Assembly: GCA_023249715.1 (NCBI GenBank)
Contig: JAHFCA010000005.1
Coordinates: 1-21,548 of the forward strand
Length of the DNA: 21,548 nt
Reading direction: 5' to 3'
Source of the DNA: Elusimicrobiota bacterium
GTDB lineage: Bacteria > Elusimicrobiota > Elusimicrobia > 2-02-FULL-39-32
Shown here: positions 15,558-21,548 of the stretch, one piece after another
Numbering within the stretch: the stretch's first letter is position 1
Layout: each line of letters starts with the position of its first letter
Program-made: the position numbers and the translations under genes
Notes under the pieces: generated by a model
What the model was told of the DNA's origin: nothing
What the model saw: the letters and a program-made list of their open reading frames with translations, nothing else
Database searches by the model: none

Positions 15558-16835
15558 ATGAAATTACTCTCTTCCCAATCCCAGCATGGTCTCGGACTTC
15601 CCATCACCTTGTTTCTTATGCTCATCCTCGTCTCCATAGGAACTTGGCTTTTACAAACAACAACAGAAGGTTTGCGACAGGCCACACAATTTAGAAAAAT
15701 TAAAGCCTCTACGAGCCTCGCCAATACGGTCATTACCGACATTTTAAGACAGTTTTCCCAAGAGTATCAGGGCGATCACTATAGTACCGCCGCCTTAGAA
15801 AGAGACCCCACTTTCTACAACAAAGGCTATTCTGTTATTACCACCTCCGCAAATACCCTACAGCATTTTGTGTCTTTTGAGGCGGTAGGAAGTTACGGAA
15901 CGGATATCAATAATCCCCAAGCGAGGAAAGAAATTCAAGGAGTGATTAAGTTTATTTCTGACTTAACAACCTATGGAACGATGTGGCAGGATGCCTTCAC
16001 CACCAGCGCCAACAACGCCACCTATCAGGGAAAACTTTGGGCGAATAACGGATGGACAATCTCTGGAGATAATTGCATTGTGAACGGCGGCCCTGTGTTT
16101 GTCAATGGGAATATCGCCACGAGCGGGGGCGGAGATATTGTCATTAACGGAGATCTTTATCGCAGTGGAAGTCGTAGCGGAAATATTACGGTAACCGGTA
16201 ATGACAATACTTACATTCCGGATTTAACCTGGCCTACTATTGATACTACCTATTTTGATACGTATTCGAATGTAAAAGTTACGGCTAACACAACGGTTCG
16301 CTTTAGTTATGAAACAACTGCATCAACCGGGAGTGTGAGAATAGGAACCACAACCTACACAATCCCTTCTACCGGATTTATTATTTACGGGCAAAATTGC
16401 GTTCTGACTACTTCTGGAACAGTAAGAGGAAGAGTAACCATCGCTTCCCTCCGCACCAGCGGCTCATCCGGAGGAAATGTAACGGTGGACAACAATTTAA
16501 GTTATGCCACTGTTGGCTCCACTAGCAATGCCAACGTAAATGATGCTCTAGCGGTTATCTCTACGCATGGACAAACATGGACGCGAGCTGCTTCCGGACA
16601 ATACCGTTATATGAGCGGGGTTTTTTGGGTTGACACCGGGGGCACGACCTCTCAAGTTTTTACATTAAGTGGTGGTTCTACAAGTAGCGGATTGAAATTC
16701 TTTGGCACGAGAAACAAGGCGATCTCGGGCACCGTTAGTCTGGGAGCTTCCATTAACTACGATACCGGCCTCGACACCTACCCACCTCCCGGTCTTCCGG
16801 AAAAACCCTGTCTCGTTAGTTATCAAATAAAATAA
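15558..16835 (+). CDS. PilX-like pilus assembly protein with repetitive Gly/Asn/Thr-rich exodomain
   Basis: A 425-residue protein with an N-terminal QHGLGLPITLFLMLILVSIG segment, the GxxLP-type start seen in PilX and related proteins, which are not always cleaved by prepilin peptidase. After the membrane helix and a helical stretch (to about 130), the chain becomes rich in Gly, Ser, Thr and Asn, with short strands such as GPVFVNGNIATSGGGDIVIN around 177-197, resembling DUF4900-type surface proteins and suggesting a beta-helix or stacked-strand fold. It ends with YDTGLDTYPPPGLP, a motif common near the C-terminus of such proteins. The start lies five bases after the upstream stop. Likely exposed on the cell surface as part of a pilus tip. 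Confidence 0.75.
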   Translation: MKLLSSQSQHGLGLPITLFLMLILVSIGTWLLQTTTEGLRQATQFRKIKASTSLANTVITDILRQFSQEYQGDHYSTAALERDPTFYNKGYSVITTSANTLQHFVSFEAVGSYGTDINNPQARKEIQGVIKFISDLTTYGTMWQDAFTTSANNATYQGKLWANNGWTISGDNCIVNGGPVFVNGNIATSGGGDIVINGDLYRSGSRSGNITVTGNDNTYIPDLTWPTIDTTYFDTYSNVKVTANTTVRFSYETTASTGSVRIGTTTYTIPSTGFIIYGQNCVLTTSGTVRGRVTIASLRTSGSSGGNVTVDNNLSYATVGSTSNANVNDALAVISTHGQTWTRAASGQYRYMSGVFWVDTGGTTSQVFTLSGGSTSSGLKFFGTRNKAISGTVSLGASINYDTGLDTYPPPGLPEKPCLVSYQIK

Positions 16836-16885
16836 AGCCTCTAAGAGCAGTAGAATCAGCATTGCAGCAATAGGAACAGCGCCAT

Positions 16886-16906
16886 AAATTACGCCTGGGG
16901 AGAGAA
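16886..16906. repeat. Direct repeat copy 1 (21 bp) flanking the MNT/HEPN cassette
   Basis: This 21-base stretch, containing TTACGCCTGGGGAGAGAA, recurs exactly at 18239-18259. The copies bracket the nucleotidyltransferase/HEPN module and look like an integration or recombination scar. Confidence 0.85.
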
Positions 16907-16920
16907 GGTGGTTCTAGGGG

Positions 16921-17244
16921 CTAAGACGCTATTTGTTTTTTAACCCAGGAAAAGTACCTTTCGACATCTTTTTCCAAAGCATCTGCTTCCGAAGCGCTAA
17001 ATTGCCGGTCTTCATATTCCACAAGATTTTTCTTATTTAAGATATGTGCCAAACGACGTGTCTGGTCCTTTAATTCTGGAGATTTAATCTTTTCTCCCAA
17101 CAATGAAATAACATCGTAGTGAGATTCCCCTCTAGAACGAATACCAGCCTTATTAACCAATAAAGCATCGGACGCAGAAATAGCACAATGCACTCCGGTT
17201 AAACCACAAGCATTCCAATCGCCATTTTCCTTGGCTGTTTTCAT
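16921..17244 (-). CDS. HEPN-domain toxin (HepT-like), 3' part of an interrupted gene
   Basis: This frame encodes 107 residues of a HEPN protein, the RNase or RNA-modifying-target half of nucleotidyltransferase/HEPN toxin-antitoxin pairs. IRSRGESHYDVISLL at 35-49 fits the HEPN Rx4-6H motif (Arg36, His42), and the C-terminal helix SEADALEKDVERYFSWVKKQI is typical. The frame stays open upstream of ATG 17244 (KAIEKARASIYLQKAGEFFT) as far as the palindromic element, and the true gene start with a good ribosome-binding site lies on the other side, at 17493. The intact protein would have had 136 residues. ATG 17244 has no well-placed ribosome-binding site, so the toxin is probably not made or lacks its first helix. 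Confidence 0.75.
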   Translation of the reverse strand: MKTAKENGDWNACGLTGVHCAISASDALLVNKAGIRSRGESHYDVISLLGEKIKSPELKDQTRRLAHILNKKNLVEYEDRQFSASEADALEKDVERYFSWVKKQIAS

Positions 17245-17304
17245 AGCGGTGAAAAATTCTCCCGCCTTTTGCAGATATATACTTGCACGCGCTTTTTCAA
17301 TTGC

Positions 17305-17315
17305 TTTAACCCGAA
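17305..17315. repeat. Target-site duplication, left copy
   Basis: TTTAACCCGAA occurs here and at 17467-17477, exactly flanking the 151-bp palindromic element. In the HEPN reading frame both copies encode the same piece (R-V-K), and joining them restores a continuous gene. Confidence 0.8.
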
Positions 17316-17466
17316 TTTTGAATTAGGCGCGAGAACCGAGACGAACAAGGCGGAGACTTTTTCGACGAAAAAAGTGAGAGCGTAGTAGTGACTACGGTCG
17401 AATTTTTTGAGGAAGAAAAAGTCCCGCATTGTTCGTCGAATTCCGCGTCCTAATGCAAATTTTGGG
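17316..17466. repeat. Palindromic element 2 (151 bp) inserted in the HEPN gene
   Basis: The two halves are imperfect reverse complements over nearly the full length (minus strand: GACGAACAAGGCGGAGACTT against CGACGAACAATGCGGGACTT), closing on a loop near GTAGTCACTACTAC. The element is bordered by an 11-base target duplication; element plus one duplication is 162 bases, a multiple of three, but it brings in-frame stop codons (TAG, TAA) into the HEPN gene. It carries no gene. It behaves like a non-autonomous MITE-type insertion. Confidence 0.85.
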
Positions 17467-17477
17467 TTTAACCCGAA
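17467..17477. repeat. Target-site duplication, right copy
   Basis: Second copy of TTTAACCCGAA. It also holds the stop codon of the nucleotidyltransferase gene (TAA at 17468-17470 on the minus strand), which explains why that gene kept its end after the insertion. Confidence 0.8.
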
Positions 17478-17493
17478 CTGGTTTTGGAGACAT
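17467..17493 (-). pseudogene. 5' remnant of the interrupted HEPN gene
   Basis: A ribosome-binding site (CGGAGG, six to seven bases before ATG 17493) starts a frame reading MSPKPVRVK, then enters the palindromic element and meets TAG after about 24 more codons. The same frame resumes beyond the element as KAIEKARASIY and the HEPN protein. The start overlaps the upstream nucleotidyltransferase gene by 26 bases, the usual coupling in such pairs. Confidence 0.75.
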
Positions 17494-18112
17494 TTAAAAC
17501 CTCCGTAAGTAATTTTCCATAAATAACCCATCCTGTTTTTAATATTTCTCTAATTAAGGGGAGTTTTTTTATATATTTTTCTTTAAATTCCCCTACCGTG
17601 TAAAATATTGGAGATAATCTTCTATTAAATTTCATTTCTATCGCATTATTTTTTTTATCGAAAAGAGCATCTATTTTTGTTTTTGATATTTCCTTATCTA
17701 TGACAACCATAACATCAATATCACTTTTTAAATTTGCCTCTCCTCTAGCCACGCTGCCAAATAAAATAATTGAAATAATTGATTTGGGAACATTGCCGGT
17801 AATTTCTCTGGAGATGTCATCCAAAACAGCAGATTCTTTTTTAAACAACCCTCTTAAAAGTTCTTCTACTACCCAATTACCTTCCTTTATGGAATATAGA
17901 TGTACCGGTGGAACATCCCTAAAAGTAACCACACCCTCGGCAAGAAGAACCTTAAGCGTATCGTGCGCCATCTTGGGGCTAAGCCCTGTTCTTCTAGCGA
18001 TTTCTCTTCCGCTTAATTCTTGTCCCGATTTAAATAGGCACCGTAAAATACACACTTTTGACCGCTGACTTAAAATATTGTCTAAGAGTTCTGTTTTCAA
18101 GGCACGCTCCAC
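17468..18112 (-). CDS. HTH-nucleotidyltransferase (MntA-like antitoxin)
   Basis: A 214-residue protein. Residues about 15-75 form a winged helix (LSGREIARRTGLSPKMAHDTLKVLLAEG), and the second part is a minimal nucleotidyltransferase with GSVARGEANLKSDID, a perfect GS-x10-DxD motif (Gly119-Ser120, Asp131, Asp133). MntA-type enzymes neutralise HEPN toxins by AMPylation or NMP transfer; here the HEPN partner follows in the same operon but is broken. GTG 18112 is the longest start, yet TTG 18100 sits six bases after GGAG and is the better supported start (210 residues). The HTH part suggests that it represses its own promoter, which carries a dyad. Confidence 0.82.
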   Translation of the reverse strand: MERALKTELLDNILSQRSKVCILRCLFKSGQELSGREIARRTGLSPKMAHDTLKVLLAEGVVTFRDVPPVHLYSIKEGNWVVEELLRGLFKKESAVLDDISREITGNVPKSIISIILFGSVARGEANLKSDIDVMVVIDKEISKTKIDALFDKKNNAIEMKFNRRLSPIFYTVGEFKEKYIKKLPLIREILKTGWVIYGKLLTEVLNVSKTSSG

Positions 18113-18141
18113 TAGAATTATTTGTATTAATTAATAAACAA

Positions 18142-18161
18142 CTGTATTGAATACTATACAG
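18142..18161. promoter_or_regulatory. Operator-like dyad overlapping the MNT/HEPN promoter
   Basis: On the minus strand CTGTAT, eight bases, ATACAG forms a dyad that covers the -10 box. Binding by the HTH part of the nucleotidyltransferase would block transcription; this is inferred. Confidence 0.5.
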
Positions 18162-18180
18162 ACAAAAGAAAAAAAATCAA
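18153..18180 (-). promoter_or_regulatory. Promoter of the MNT/HEPN module
   Basis: On the minus strand TTGATT (18175-18180) and TATAGT (18153-18158) are 16 bases apart, about 40 bases upstream of the nucleotidyltransferase start. Confidence 0.6.
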
Positions 18181-18238
18181 GTCTTTAGACAGTTTTCTAT
18201 AATTAATGCGGGCGGCGAATTCATTGTCTAATGGATAC

Positions 18239-18259
18239 AAATTACGCCTGGGGAGAGAA
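18239..18259. repeat. Direct repeat copy 2 (21 bp) at the 3' end of a decayed gene
   Basis: Exact copy of 16886-16906. On the minus strand it encodes the last residues (FSPQA) and stop of the decayed gene at 18242-18606, so the cassette appears to have joined at a gene end. Confidence 0.85.
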
Positions 18260-18606
18260 TGTGAGGGTTTCTTTCCAGAGCTCTTCGAGACGGTGCAGGC
18301 CAAAATCTTCCACTTTAATCTGAATAAGCTTTAGGAACTCCGGCCAGAGGTTGGGTTCTAAGGTAAAAACGGACCGAATAGAGAGGTTGAGATCTTTGCT
18401 TCTTTTGCGGGCGGCGTCCGGAGAAGAGACTGATCTACCTTGGTCTTTTCCCTTAAGTGATAGGAAGCATATCCTCTAGCTTCGGTAAAAGGAGGGGCCG
18501 CCACAGAAAAAAGCAGAGCCCCAGCCACGACGAGCGCCATGCTTCGCAAATAAACCCTAAACAAAAGACTCCCCTTAAAATGAGCCATATTAAATAAAGT
18601 ATACAT
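18242..18606 (-). pseudogene. Frameshifted small secreted-protein gene
   Basis: The first part starts at ATG 18606 (or 18588) and gives a signal-peptide-like N-terminus (FRVYLRSMALVVAGALLFSV, cleavage near TEA-R) followed by YASYHLREKTKVDQSLLRT, then hits TAG at 18358. A different frame, open from about 18480 down to TAA at 18242, encodes a credible protein end: DLNLSIRSVFTLEPNLWPEF, then a helical KVEDFGLHRLEELWKETL and FSPQA. The two parts read as one protein of about 120 residues if a frame change occurred around 18395-18480. I do not recognise the family. A decayed gene is the simplest reading; an assembly error or a programmed shift are alternatives. Confidence 0.5.
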
Positions 18607-18636
18607 AGTCCATTAGAAACTTTTCTTCAACAAATT

Positions 18637-18659
18637 GTAAAATTTTTGTAACATTTTAC
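18637..18659. promoter_or_regulatory. Dyad upstream of the glycosyltransferase operon
   Basis: GTAAAAT and ATTTTAC are perfect seven-base arms around a nine-base spacer, between the decayed gene and the divergent GT2 gene. It may be an operator; AT-richness makes chance possible. Confidence 0.35.
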
Positions 18660-18685
18660 TCTTGGCCACTGGGGGTTGTTTGACT

Positions 18686-19414
18686 ATGGATTTAAGCATT
18701 ATTATTCCCGCCTATAATGAGGAAAAGAGAATTATTCCTACCCTCCAAAAAATTAGAACCTATCTCAGCCAGCAAACCTATACCCATGAAGTGATTGTTG
18801 TGGATGATGGAAGCTTAGATGAAACGTATCGCGTGGTTGAGGTGTTTAAGCGGTCTTATCCTAATCTTGTTCTGCTTAAGAACCAAATGAATGAAGGAAA
18901 AGGGAGCGCGGTAAAAAAAGGGATTTTGTCGGCGCGGGGCGATCTTATATTTTTTACGGACGCCGATCTTTCGACTCCCATAGAAGAACTAGAAAAATTT
19001 TTAAAGGAAATTAAAAATGTGGACATTGTCATTGGGTCTCGTTCCATAAAGGGAGCGAATGTTCGAGCGCATGAACCATTTTACCGAGAAAGACTGGGAA
19101 AATTTTTTAATTTTAATCTAAGACATTTTCTTCTTCCCCAACTTCCGGATTTTATAGATACCCAATGCGGAGCCAAAATGTATAGAAGAGAAGCGGCCCT
19201 AAAAATTTTCCCTCTCCAAAAAATAGAAGGATTTGCTTTCGATGTGGAAATTCTCTACATCGCCAAGAAAATGGGCTACAAAATTTTAGAAATGCCCGTC
19301 ACGTGGGACTACTCTGCCGATACGCGGGTGCGAACTTTTAAGGATGGCTTGGCGATGGCGCTCGATGTTTTAAGAATATCTTCCTTACACAAAAATTTAG
19401 AACATGGAAATTAG
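18686..19414 (+). CDS. GT2 glycosyltransferase, dolichyl/polyprenyl-phosphate sugar synthase-like
   Basis: A 242-residue cytoplasmic or membrane-associated GT-A enzyme that would transfer a sugar from a nucleotide donor to a polyprenyl phosphate. It starts with LSIIIPAYNEEKRI, has VVDDGS at 38-43 and the metal-binding TDADLS motif at 91-96, then GSRSIKGA and FDTQCGAKMY-type acceptor-side segments, as in Alg5/DPG-synthase-like proteins. No C-terminal membrane helix is present, which fits the Alg5-like rather than the GtrB-like type. ATG 18686 is preferred; TTG 18680 is an alternative. The stop overlaps the start of the small membrane peptide gene. The product could feed the lipid-linked-sugar-dependent transferase encoded downstream. 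Confidence 0.88.
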   Translation: MDLSIIIPAYNEEKRIIPTLQKIRTYLSQQTYTHEVIVVDDGSLDETYRVVEVFKRSYPNLVLLKNQMNEGKGSAVKKGILSARGDLIFFTDADLSTPIEELEKFLKEIKNVDIVIGSRSIKGANVRAHEPFYRERLGKFFNFNLRHFLLPQLPDFIDTQCGAKMYRREAALKIFPLQKIEGFAFDVEILYIAKKMGYKILEMPVTWDYSADTRVRTFKDGLAMALDVLRISSLHKNLEHGN

Positions 19415-19541
19415 ACGAAATTTAAGTTTCTGGATTGTCCTACTTTTATCCCTTATTTTATTTATCGACTACTATTGCCAATTTTTTACCAGCACCTATT
19501 GGCACGACCATGCCCTTCCCTTTTTGCAAAAAATAAAATGA
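19404..19541 (+). CDS. 45-residue single-span membrane peptide between two glycosyltransferases
   Basis: A short frame from ATG 19404 to TGA 19541 encodes a peptide with a basic start (MEIRRN), one membrane helix (about residues 8-24, FWIVLLLSLILFIDYY) and a short tail with WHDHALPF. It overlaps the GT2 gene by 11 bases at the start and the following gene by four bases at the end (ATGA). Such linkage on both sides is unlikely for a random frame. No family is recognised; it may help anchor or couple the two transferases. Confidence 0.5.
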   Translation: MEIRRNLSFWIVLLLSLILFIDYYCQFFTSTYWHDHALPFLQKIK

Positions 19542-21397
19542 TCCGCGCTTTTCCCGTTGATTGTATCTGGTTAACCCTAATCACTCTCACATCTTTAGGA
19601 ATTGGGAGCAGACTTTTAAAACTATTTAAAATAGAATTCCCAAACCGTTCCTTTCACTATTTATTCTCGAGCGGAATGGGGTTGGCGGTTTTTTCTATTC
19701 TTACTTTTTTGCTCGGTTTTTTGGGCGCGCTTTATTCTTTAGTGTTTATGGTGGCGCTTATTCTTTTATTTTTAATCTCCATAAAAGAGAGCCGCTCTCT
19801 CCTTAGAGAAATTGGCGCCCGGCGCGAATTTCTCCCCCGCATAGAAAATAAATTTGAATTTGCTCTCTTTATTTTTATCGGCATCGCCATCCTGAGTAAC
19901 CTTATTTTTAATTACGCGCCGCCAACCCAACCGCGCGAAACCATGTACGACCTGGCTCTCCCGAAAATTTACTTAAACGCTCACCGCATTCTCGACCTGC
20001 CAGACAAACAGGTGCATTACTATCCCCTCCAAATTCAAATGCTCTACCTTATGGCGATGGGCTTAGATAGCGCGCTCCTAGCAAAACTCATTCACTTTTT
20101 ATTGGGGATTCTATCGTTGGGGATGGTGTATTCTATTGGCCGATATTTTTTTGGAGAAAAATGCGCCCTCTATAGCGCCGCAATATTTTATTTAATGCCT
20201 GTGATTACCAGCTTATCCGGCACCGCCAATATAGATTTAGGAACTCTTTTTTATGGACTCTTAGCCATCGCTTCACTTCTCTTTTGGGTTCAATCCAAAA
20301 GTACTGCGTATCTTTATTTAGCGGCTTTTATTTCTGGCATTGTGTTAGGGACAAAATTGATTGGACTCTCGTTGCCCCTCGCCTTTTTTATTTTTGTTCC
20401 TTATCAGTTATGGGTTAGAGATAGAAAGACATTTTTGGAAGGGACAAAAAAATTAATCGGAGCGGGATTTTTTATCCTGCTGGGAGTGAGCCCTTGGATA
20501 TTTAGAAACATTTACTTTACCGGGAATCCTTTTGCCCCCATTTCGATTCCTCTTTTAGGCATTCAGGGACATCCCGATGCGAATTTAGAACTTTTACTGA
20601 GCGCCCAAGCAAAAACCGCAATGAAAATAGGGGACACTGTTAAAGGAATACGCAACATTTTTTTTGGAAATTTTATTTATGGGGGAGGACCTCTCCTTTT
20701 TACGCTTTTAATCCCCGCTTTTTTAGATGCAGAATCAAGAAAAAAGAGCCTACTCTTATTATCTTTAGCTCTGCTGAACTATCTAATTTTATTTTTTATT
20801 CTCCCCATCAACCATAGATTTTATGAAACGCGCTATTATATTATTAGCTATGGAATATTTTCTGTTTTGGCGGGAGTGGGGATGAGGAATATCCTAAGGA
20901 TAGCGAACCGTTCCTTCATAAAAGGACCCATTTTGGGTTCTCTCTTTTTTCCTTGCTTGCTCTTTAGCCTCCTCTTTTCTTACAAACGGTTCCCGCTCTT
21001 TCTAGGACGGCAGACCCAGGAAATTTATCTCCGAGAAAAATTAAAATTTTTTAATCTTTTTACTTTTGCCAATCAAAATCTTCCGGTTCAATCCAAAGTG
21101 CTTACGTTGGGCATCTCTAACCCCGATGAATTTTACTGGAACTCTATTCTAGTTCATCCCGGGTGGAATTTACTGCAGGAAACAGATTCCCTAAGGGTAT
21201 TGCAGGAACTTAAAAAAAGCGGAATTCACTATCTTTTCTTTTATGATCCGAGTTATCGCCAGGACCCAAATTCAAAGGGACTTCTTTCCAAACAAAGCCC
21301 TTTGGAAATCATTCGCTGGAATTGGCGGGAATTTAAAAACAACCACCTACTGGAACTATACCGTGGAACAGATGGAACGCTCTATCAGATTATGTAG
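19538..21397 (+). CDS. GT39/ArnT-like polytopic membrane glycosyltransferase
   Basis: An integral membrane protein of 619 residues with about eleven to thirteen hydrophobic spans and a soluble C-terminal part (about 500-619). Near residue 140-160 the first long loop has YDLALPKIYLNAHRI, with the acidic residue and LPKI pattern seen in bacterial ArnT/RgtA-like GT-C enzymes that take sugars from polyprenyl phosphate. Other loops (HYYPLQIQMLYLMAMG, GTKLIGLSLPLA, PWIFRNIYFTGNPFAP) are typical of this group. I choose ATG 19538, which overlaps the small peptide stop (ATGA); the frame is open up to a TTG at 19475, but that part is better explained by the other gene. Acceptor unknown (protein, lipid or polysaccharide). 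Confidence 0.83.
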   Translation: MIRAFPVDCIWLTLITLTSLGIGSRLLKLFKIEFPNRSFHYLFSSGMGLAVFSILTFLLGFLGALYSLVFMVALILLFLISIKESRSLLREIGARREFLPRIENKFEFALFIFIGIAILSNLIFNYAPPTQPRETMYDLALPKIYLNAHRILDLPDKQVHYYPLQIQMLYLMAMGLDSALLAKLIHFLLGILSLGMVYSIGRYFFGEKCALYSAAIFYLMPVITSLSGTANIDLGTLFYGLLAIASLLFWVQSKSTAYLYLAAFISGIVLGTKLIGLSLPLAFFIFVPYQLWVRDRKTFLEGTKKLIGAGFFILLGVSPWIFRNIYFTGNPFAPISIPLLGIQGHPDANLELLLSAQAKTAMKIGDTVKGIRNIFFGNFIYGGGPLLFTLLIPAFLDAESRKKSLLLLSLALLNYLILFFILPINHRFYETRYYIISYGIFSVLAGVGMRNILRIANRSFIKGPILGSLFFPCLLFSLLFSYKRFPLFLGRQTQEIYLREKLKFFNLFTFANQNLPVQSKVLTLGISNPDEFYWNSILVHPGWNLLQETDSLRVLQELKKSGIHYLFFYDPSYRQDPNSKGLLSKQSPLEIIRWNWREFKNNHLLELYRGTDGTLYQIM

Positions 21398-21404
21398 TTT
21401 ATGC

Positions 21405-21548
21405 TGATAAAGTGCTTCCGTAGCGAGGTTTTGGATTTTGGATTTTTCTCGAAGCAAAATTTTTTTACCATACTCGAGCAGGGTATGGTAAAAAAAATTT
21501 GCGAAGAGAAAAACCAAAAGCCAAAACCGCAGTAGGAATGACTTTATC
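21405..21548. repeat. Palindromic element 3 (at least 144 bp, reaching the window end)
   Basis: The left end GATAAAGTGCTTCCGTAGCG and the reverse complement of the right end, GATAAAGTCATTCCTACTGC, match imperfectly, and the arms continue inward (GGTTTTGG, TTTTTCTC, AAATTTTTTTACCATAC) to a nearly perfect inner hairpin at 21457-21500. The inner stem with flanking A and T runs could also end transcription of the glycosyltransferase operon from either side. The left end resembles that of element 1 (ATGCT then TGCTTCC). The right limit may lie beyond the window. Confidence 0.75.

Noticed and set aside
16665..16862. Minus-strand frame with a hydrophobic start (MLILLLLEALFYLI)
   Set aside because: It is mostly antisense to the PilX-like gene, whose own end (PPPGLP motif) is well supported; no sign of a separate gene.
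17241..17531. 96-codon minus-strand frame across element 2
   Set aside because: It joins out-of-frame pieces of the nucleotidyltransferase end, the inserted element and the HEPN start; the rebuilt HEPN gene explains the region better.
18205..18417. Repeated GCGGGCGGCG at about 18209 and 18408
   Set aside because: Short and low complexity; too little to call a repeat family.
19475..19537. Upstream extension of the GT39-like gene from TTG 19475
   Set aside because: The added residues have no membrane or family character, and the same bases are better explained by the coupled 45-residue gene; ATG 19538 forms an ATGA overlap.
1..21548. CRISPR arrays, tRNA or rRNA genes, IS transposases
   Set aside because: Looked for regular short repeats, clover-leaf or rRNA-like stretches and transposase motifs; none seen in the window.

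Overview
The window looks like a chromosomal piece of an uncultured diderm (Gram-negative-type) bacterium. The evidence is a TolC/CusC outer-membrane channel, an RND pump, a Lol-like ABC system with a LolA-like protein, a beta-barrel ending in a C-terminal aromatic, and type IV pilus-type minor pilins. Base composition is moderate to AT-rich. There is no rRNA, tRNA or other marker, so placement is a guess: the gene mix and dense palindromic repeats recall candidate phyla such as Omnitrophota, but I cannot establish this.

Layout. (1) 1-5150, minus: a copper/silver efflux operon reading anti-sigma-like membrane protein, CnrX/CpxP-type periplasmic metal sensor with a Cys-rich tail, CusC/TolC channel, CusB adaptor with a heavy-metal-binding domain, and CusA pump (cut by the window edge). 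A 186-bp palindromic element separates cusB from cusA. (2) 5151-7971: an accessory island. A well-formed promoter beside a 36-bp palindrome drives a short nucleotidyltransferase and a 565-residue protein with a winged helix and a C-terminal PD-(D/E)xK-like nuclease motif. A convergent AbrB-like/RelE-like toxin-antitoxin pair follows, with its own promoter and duplicated operator. (3) 7995-12928, minus: a tightly overlapping operon of 6-phosphofructokinase, LolA-like protein, FtsX-type permease, LolD-type ATPase and outer-membrane barrel. (4) 13040-16835, plus: a pilV-pilW-pilX-like minor pilin operon with large extracellular parts and acidic calcium-loop-like segments. (5) 16886-18259: a MntA/HepT-type (nucleotidyltransferase-HTH plus HEPN) module lying between two exact 21-bp direct repeats. 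Its HEPN toxin gene is broken by a 151-bp palindromic element flanked by an 11-bp target-site duplication. (6) 18242-18606, minus: a frameshifted, decayed secreted-protein gene. (7) 18686-21397, plus: a GT2 glycosyltransferase, a 45-residue membrane peptide and a multi-membrane-span GT39/ArnT-like glycosyltransferase, all overlapping, followed by a third palindromic element at the window end.

The points most worth following are the nucleotidyltransferase plus winged-helix-nuclease pair, a possible undescribed defence or toxin-antitoxin-like system; the three long-hairpin elements, one of which clearly moved and inactivated a toxin gene; and the direct-repeat-flanked MNT/HEPN cassette.
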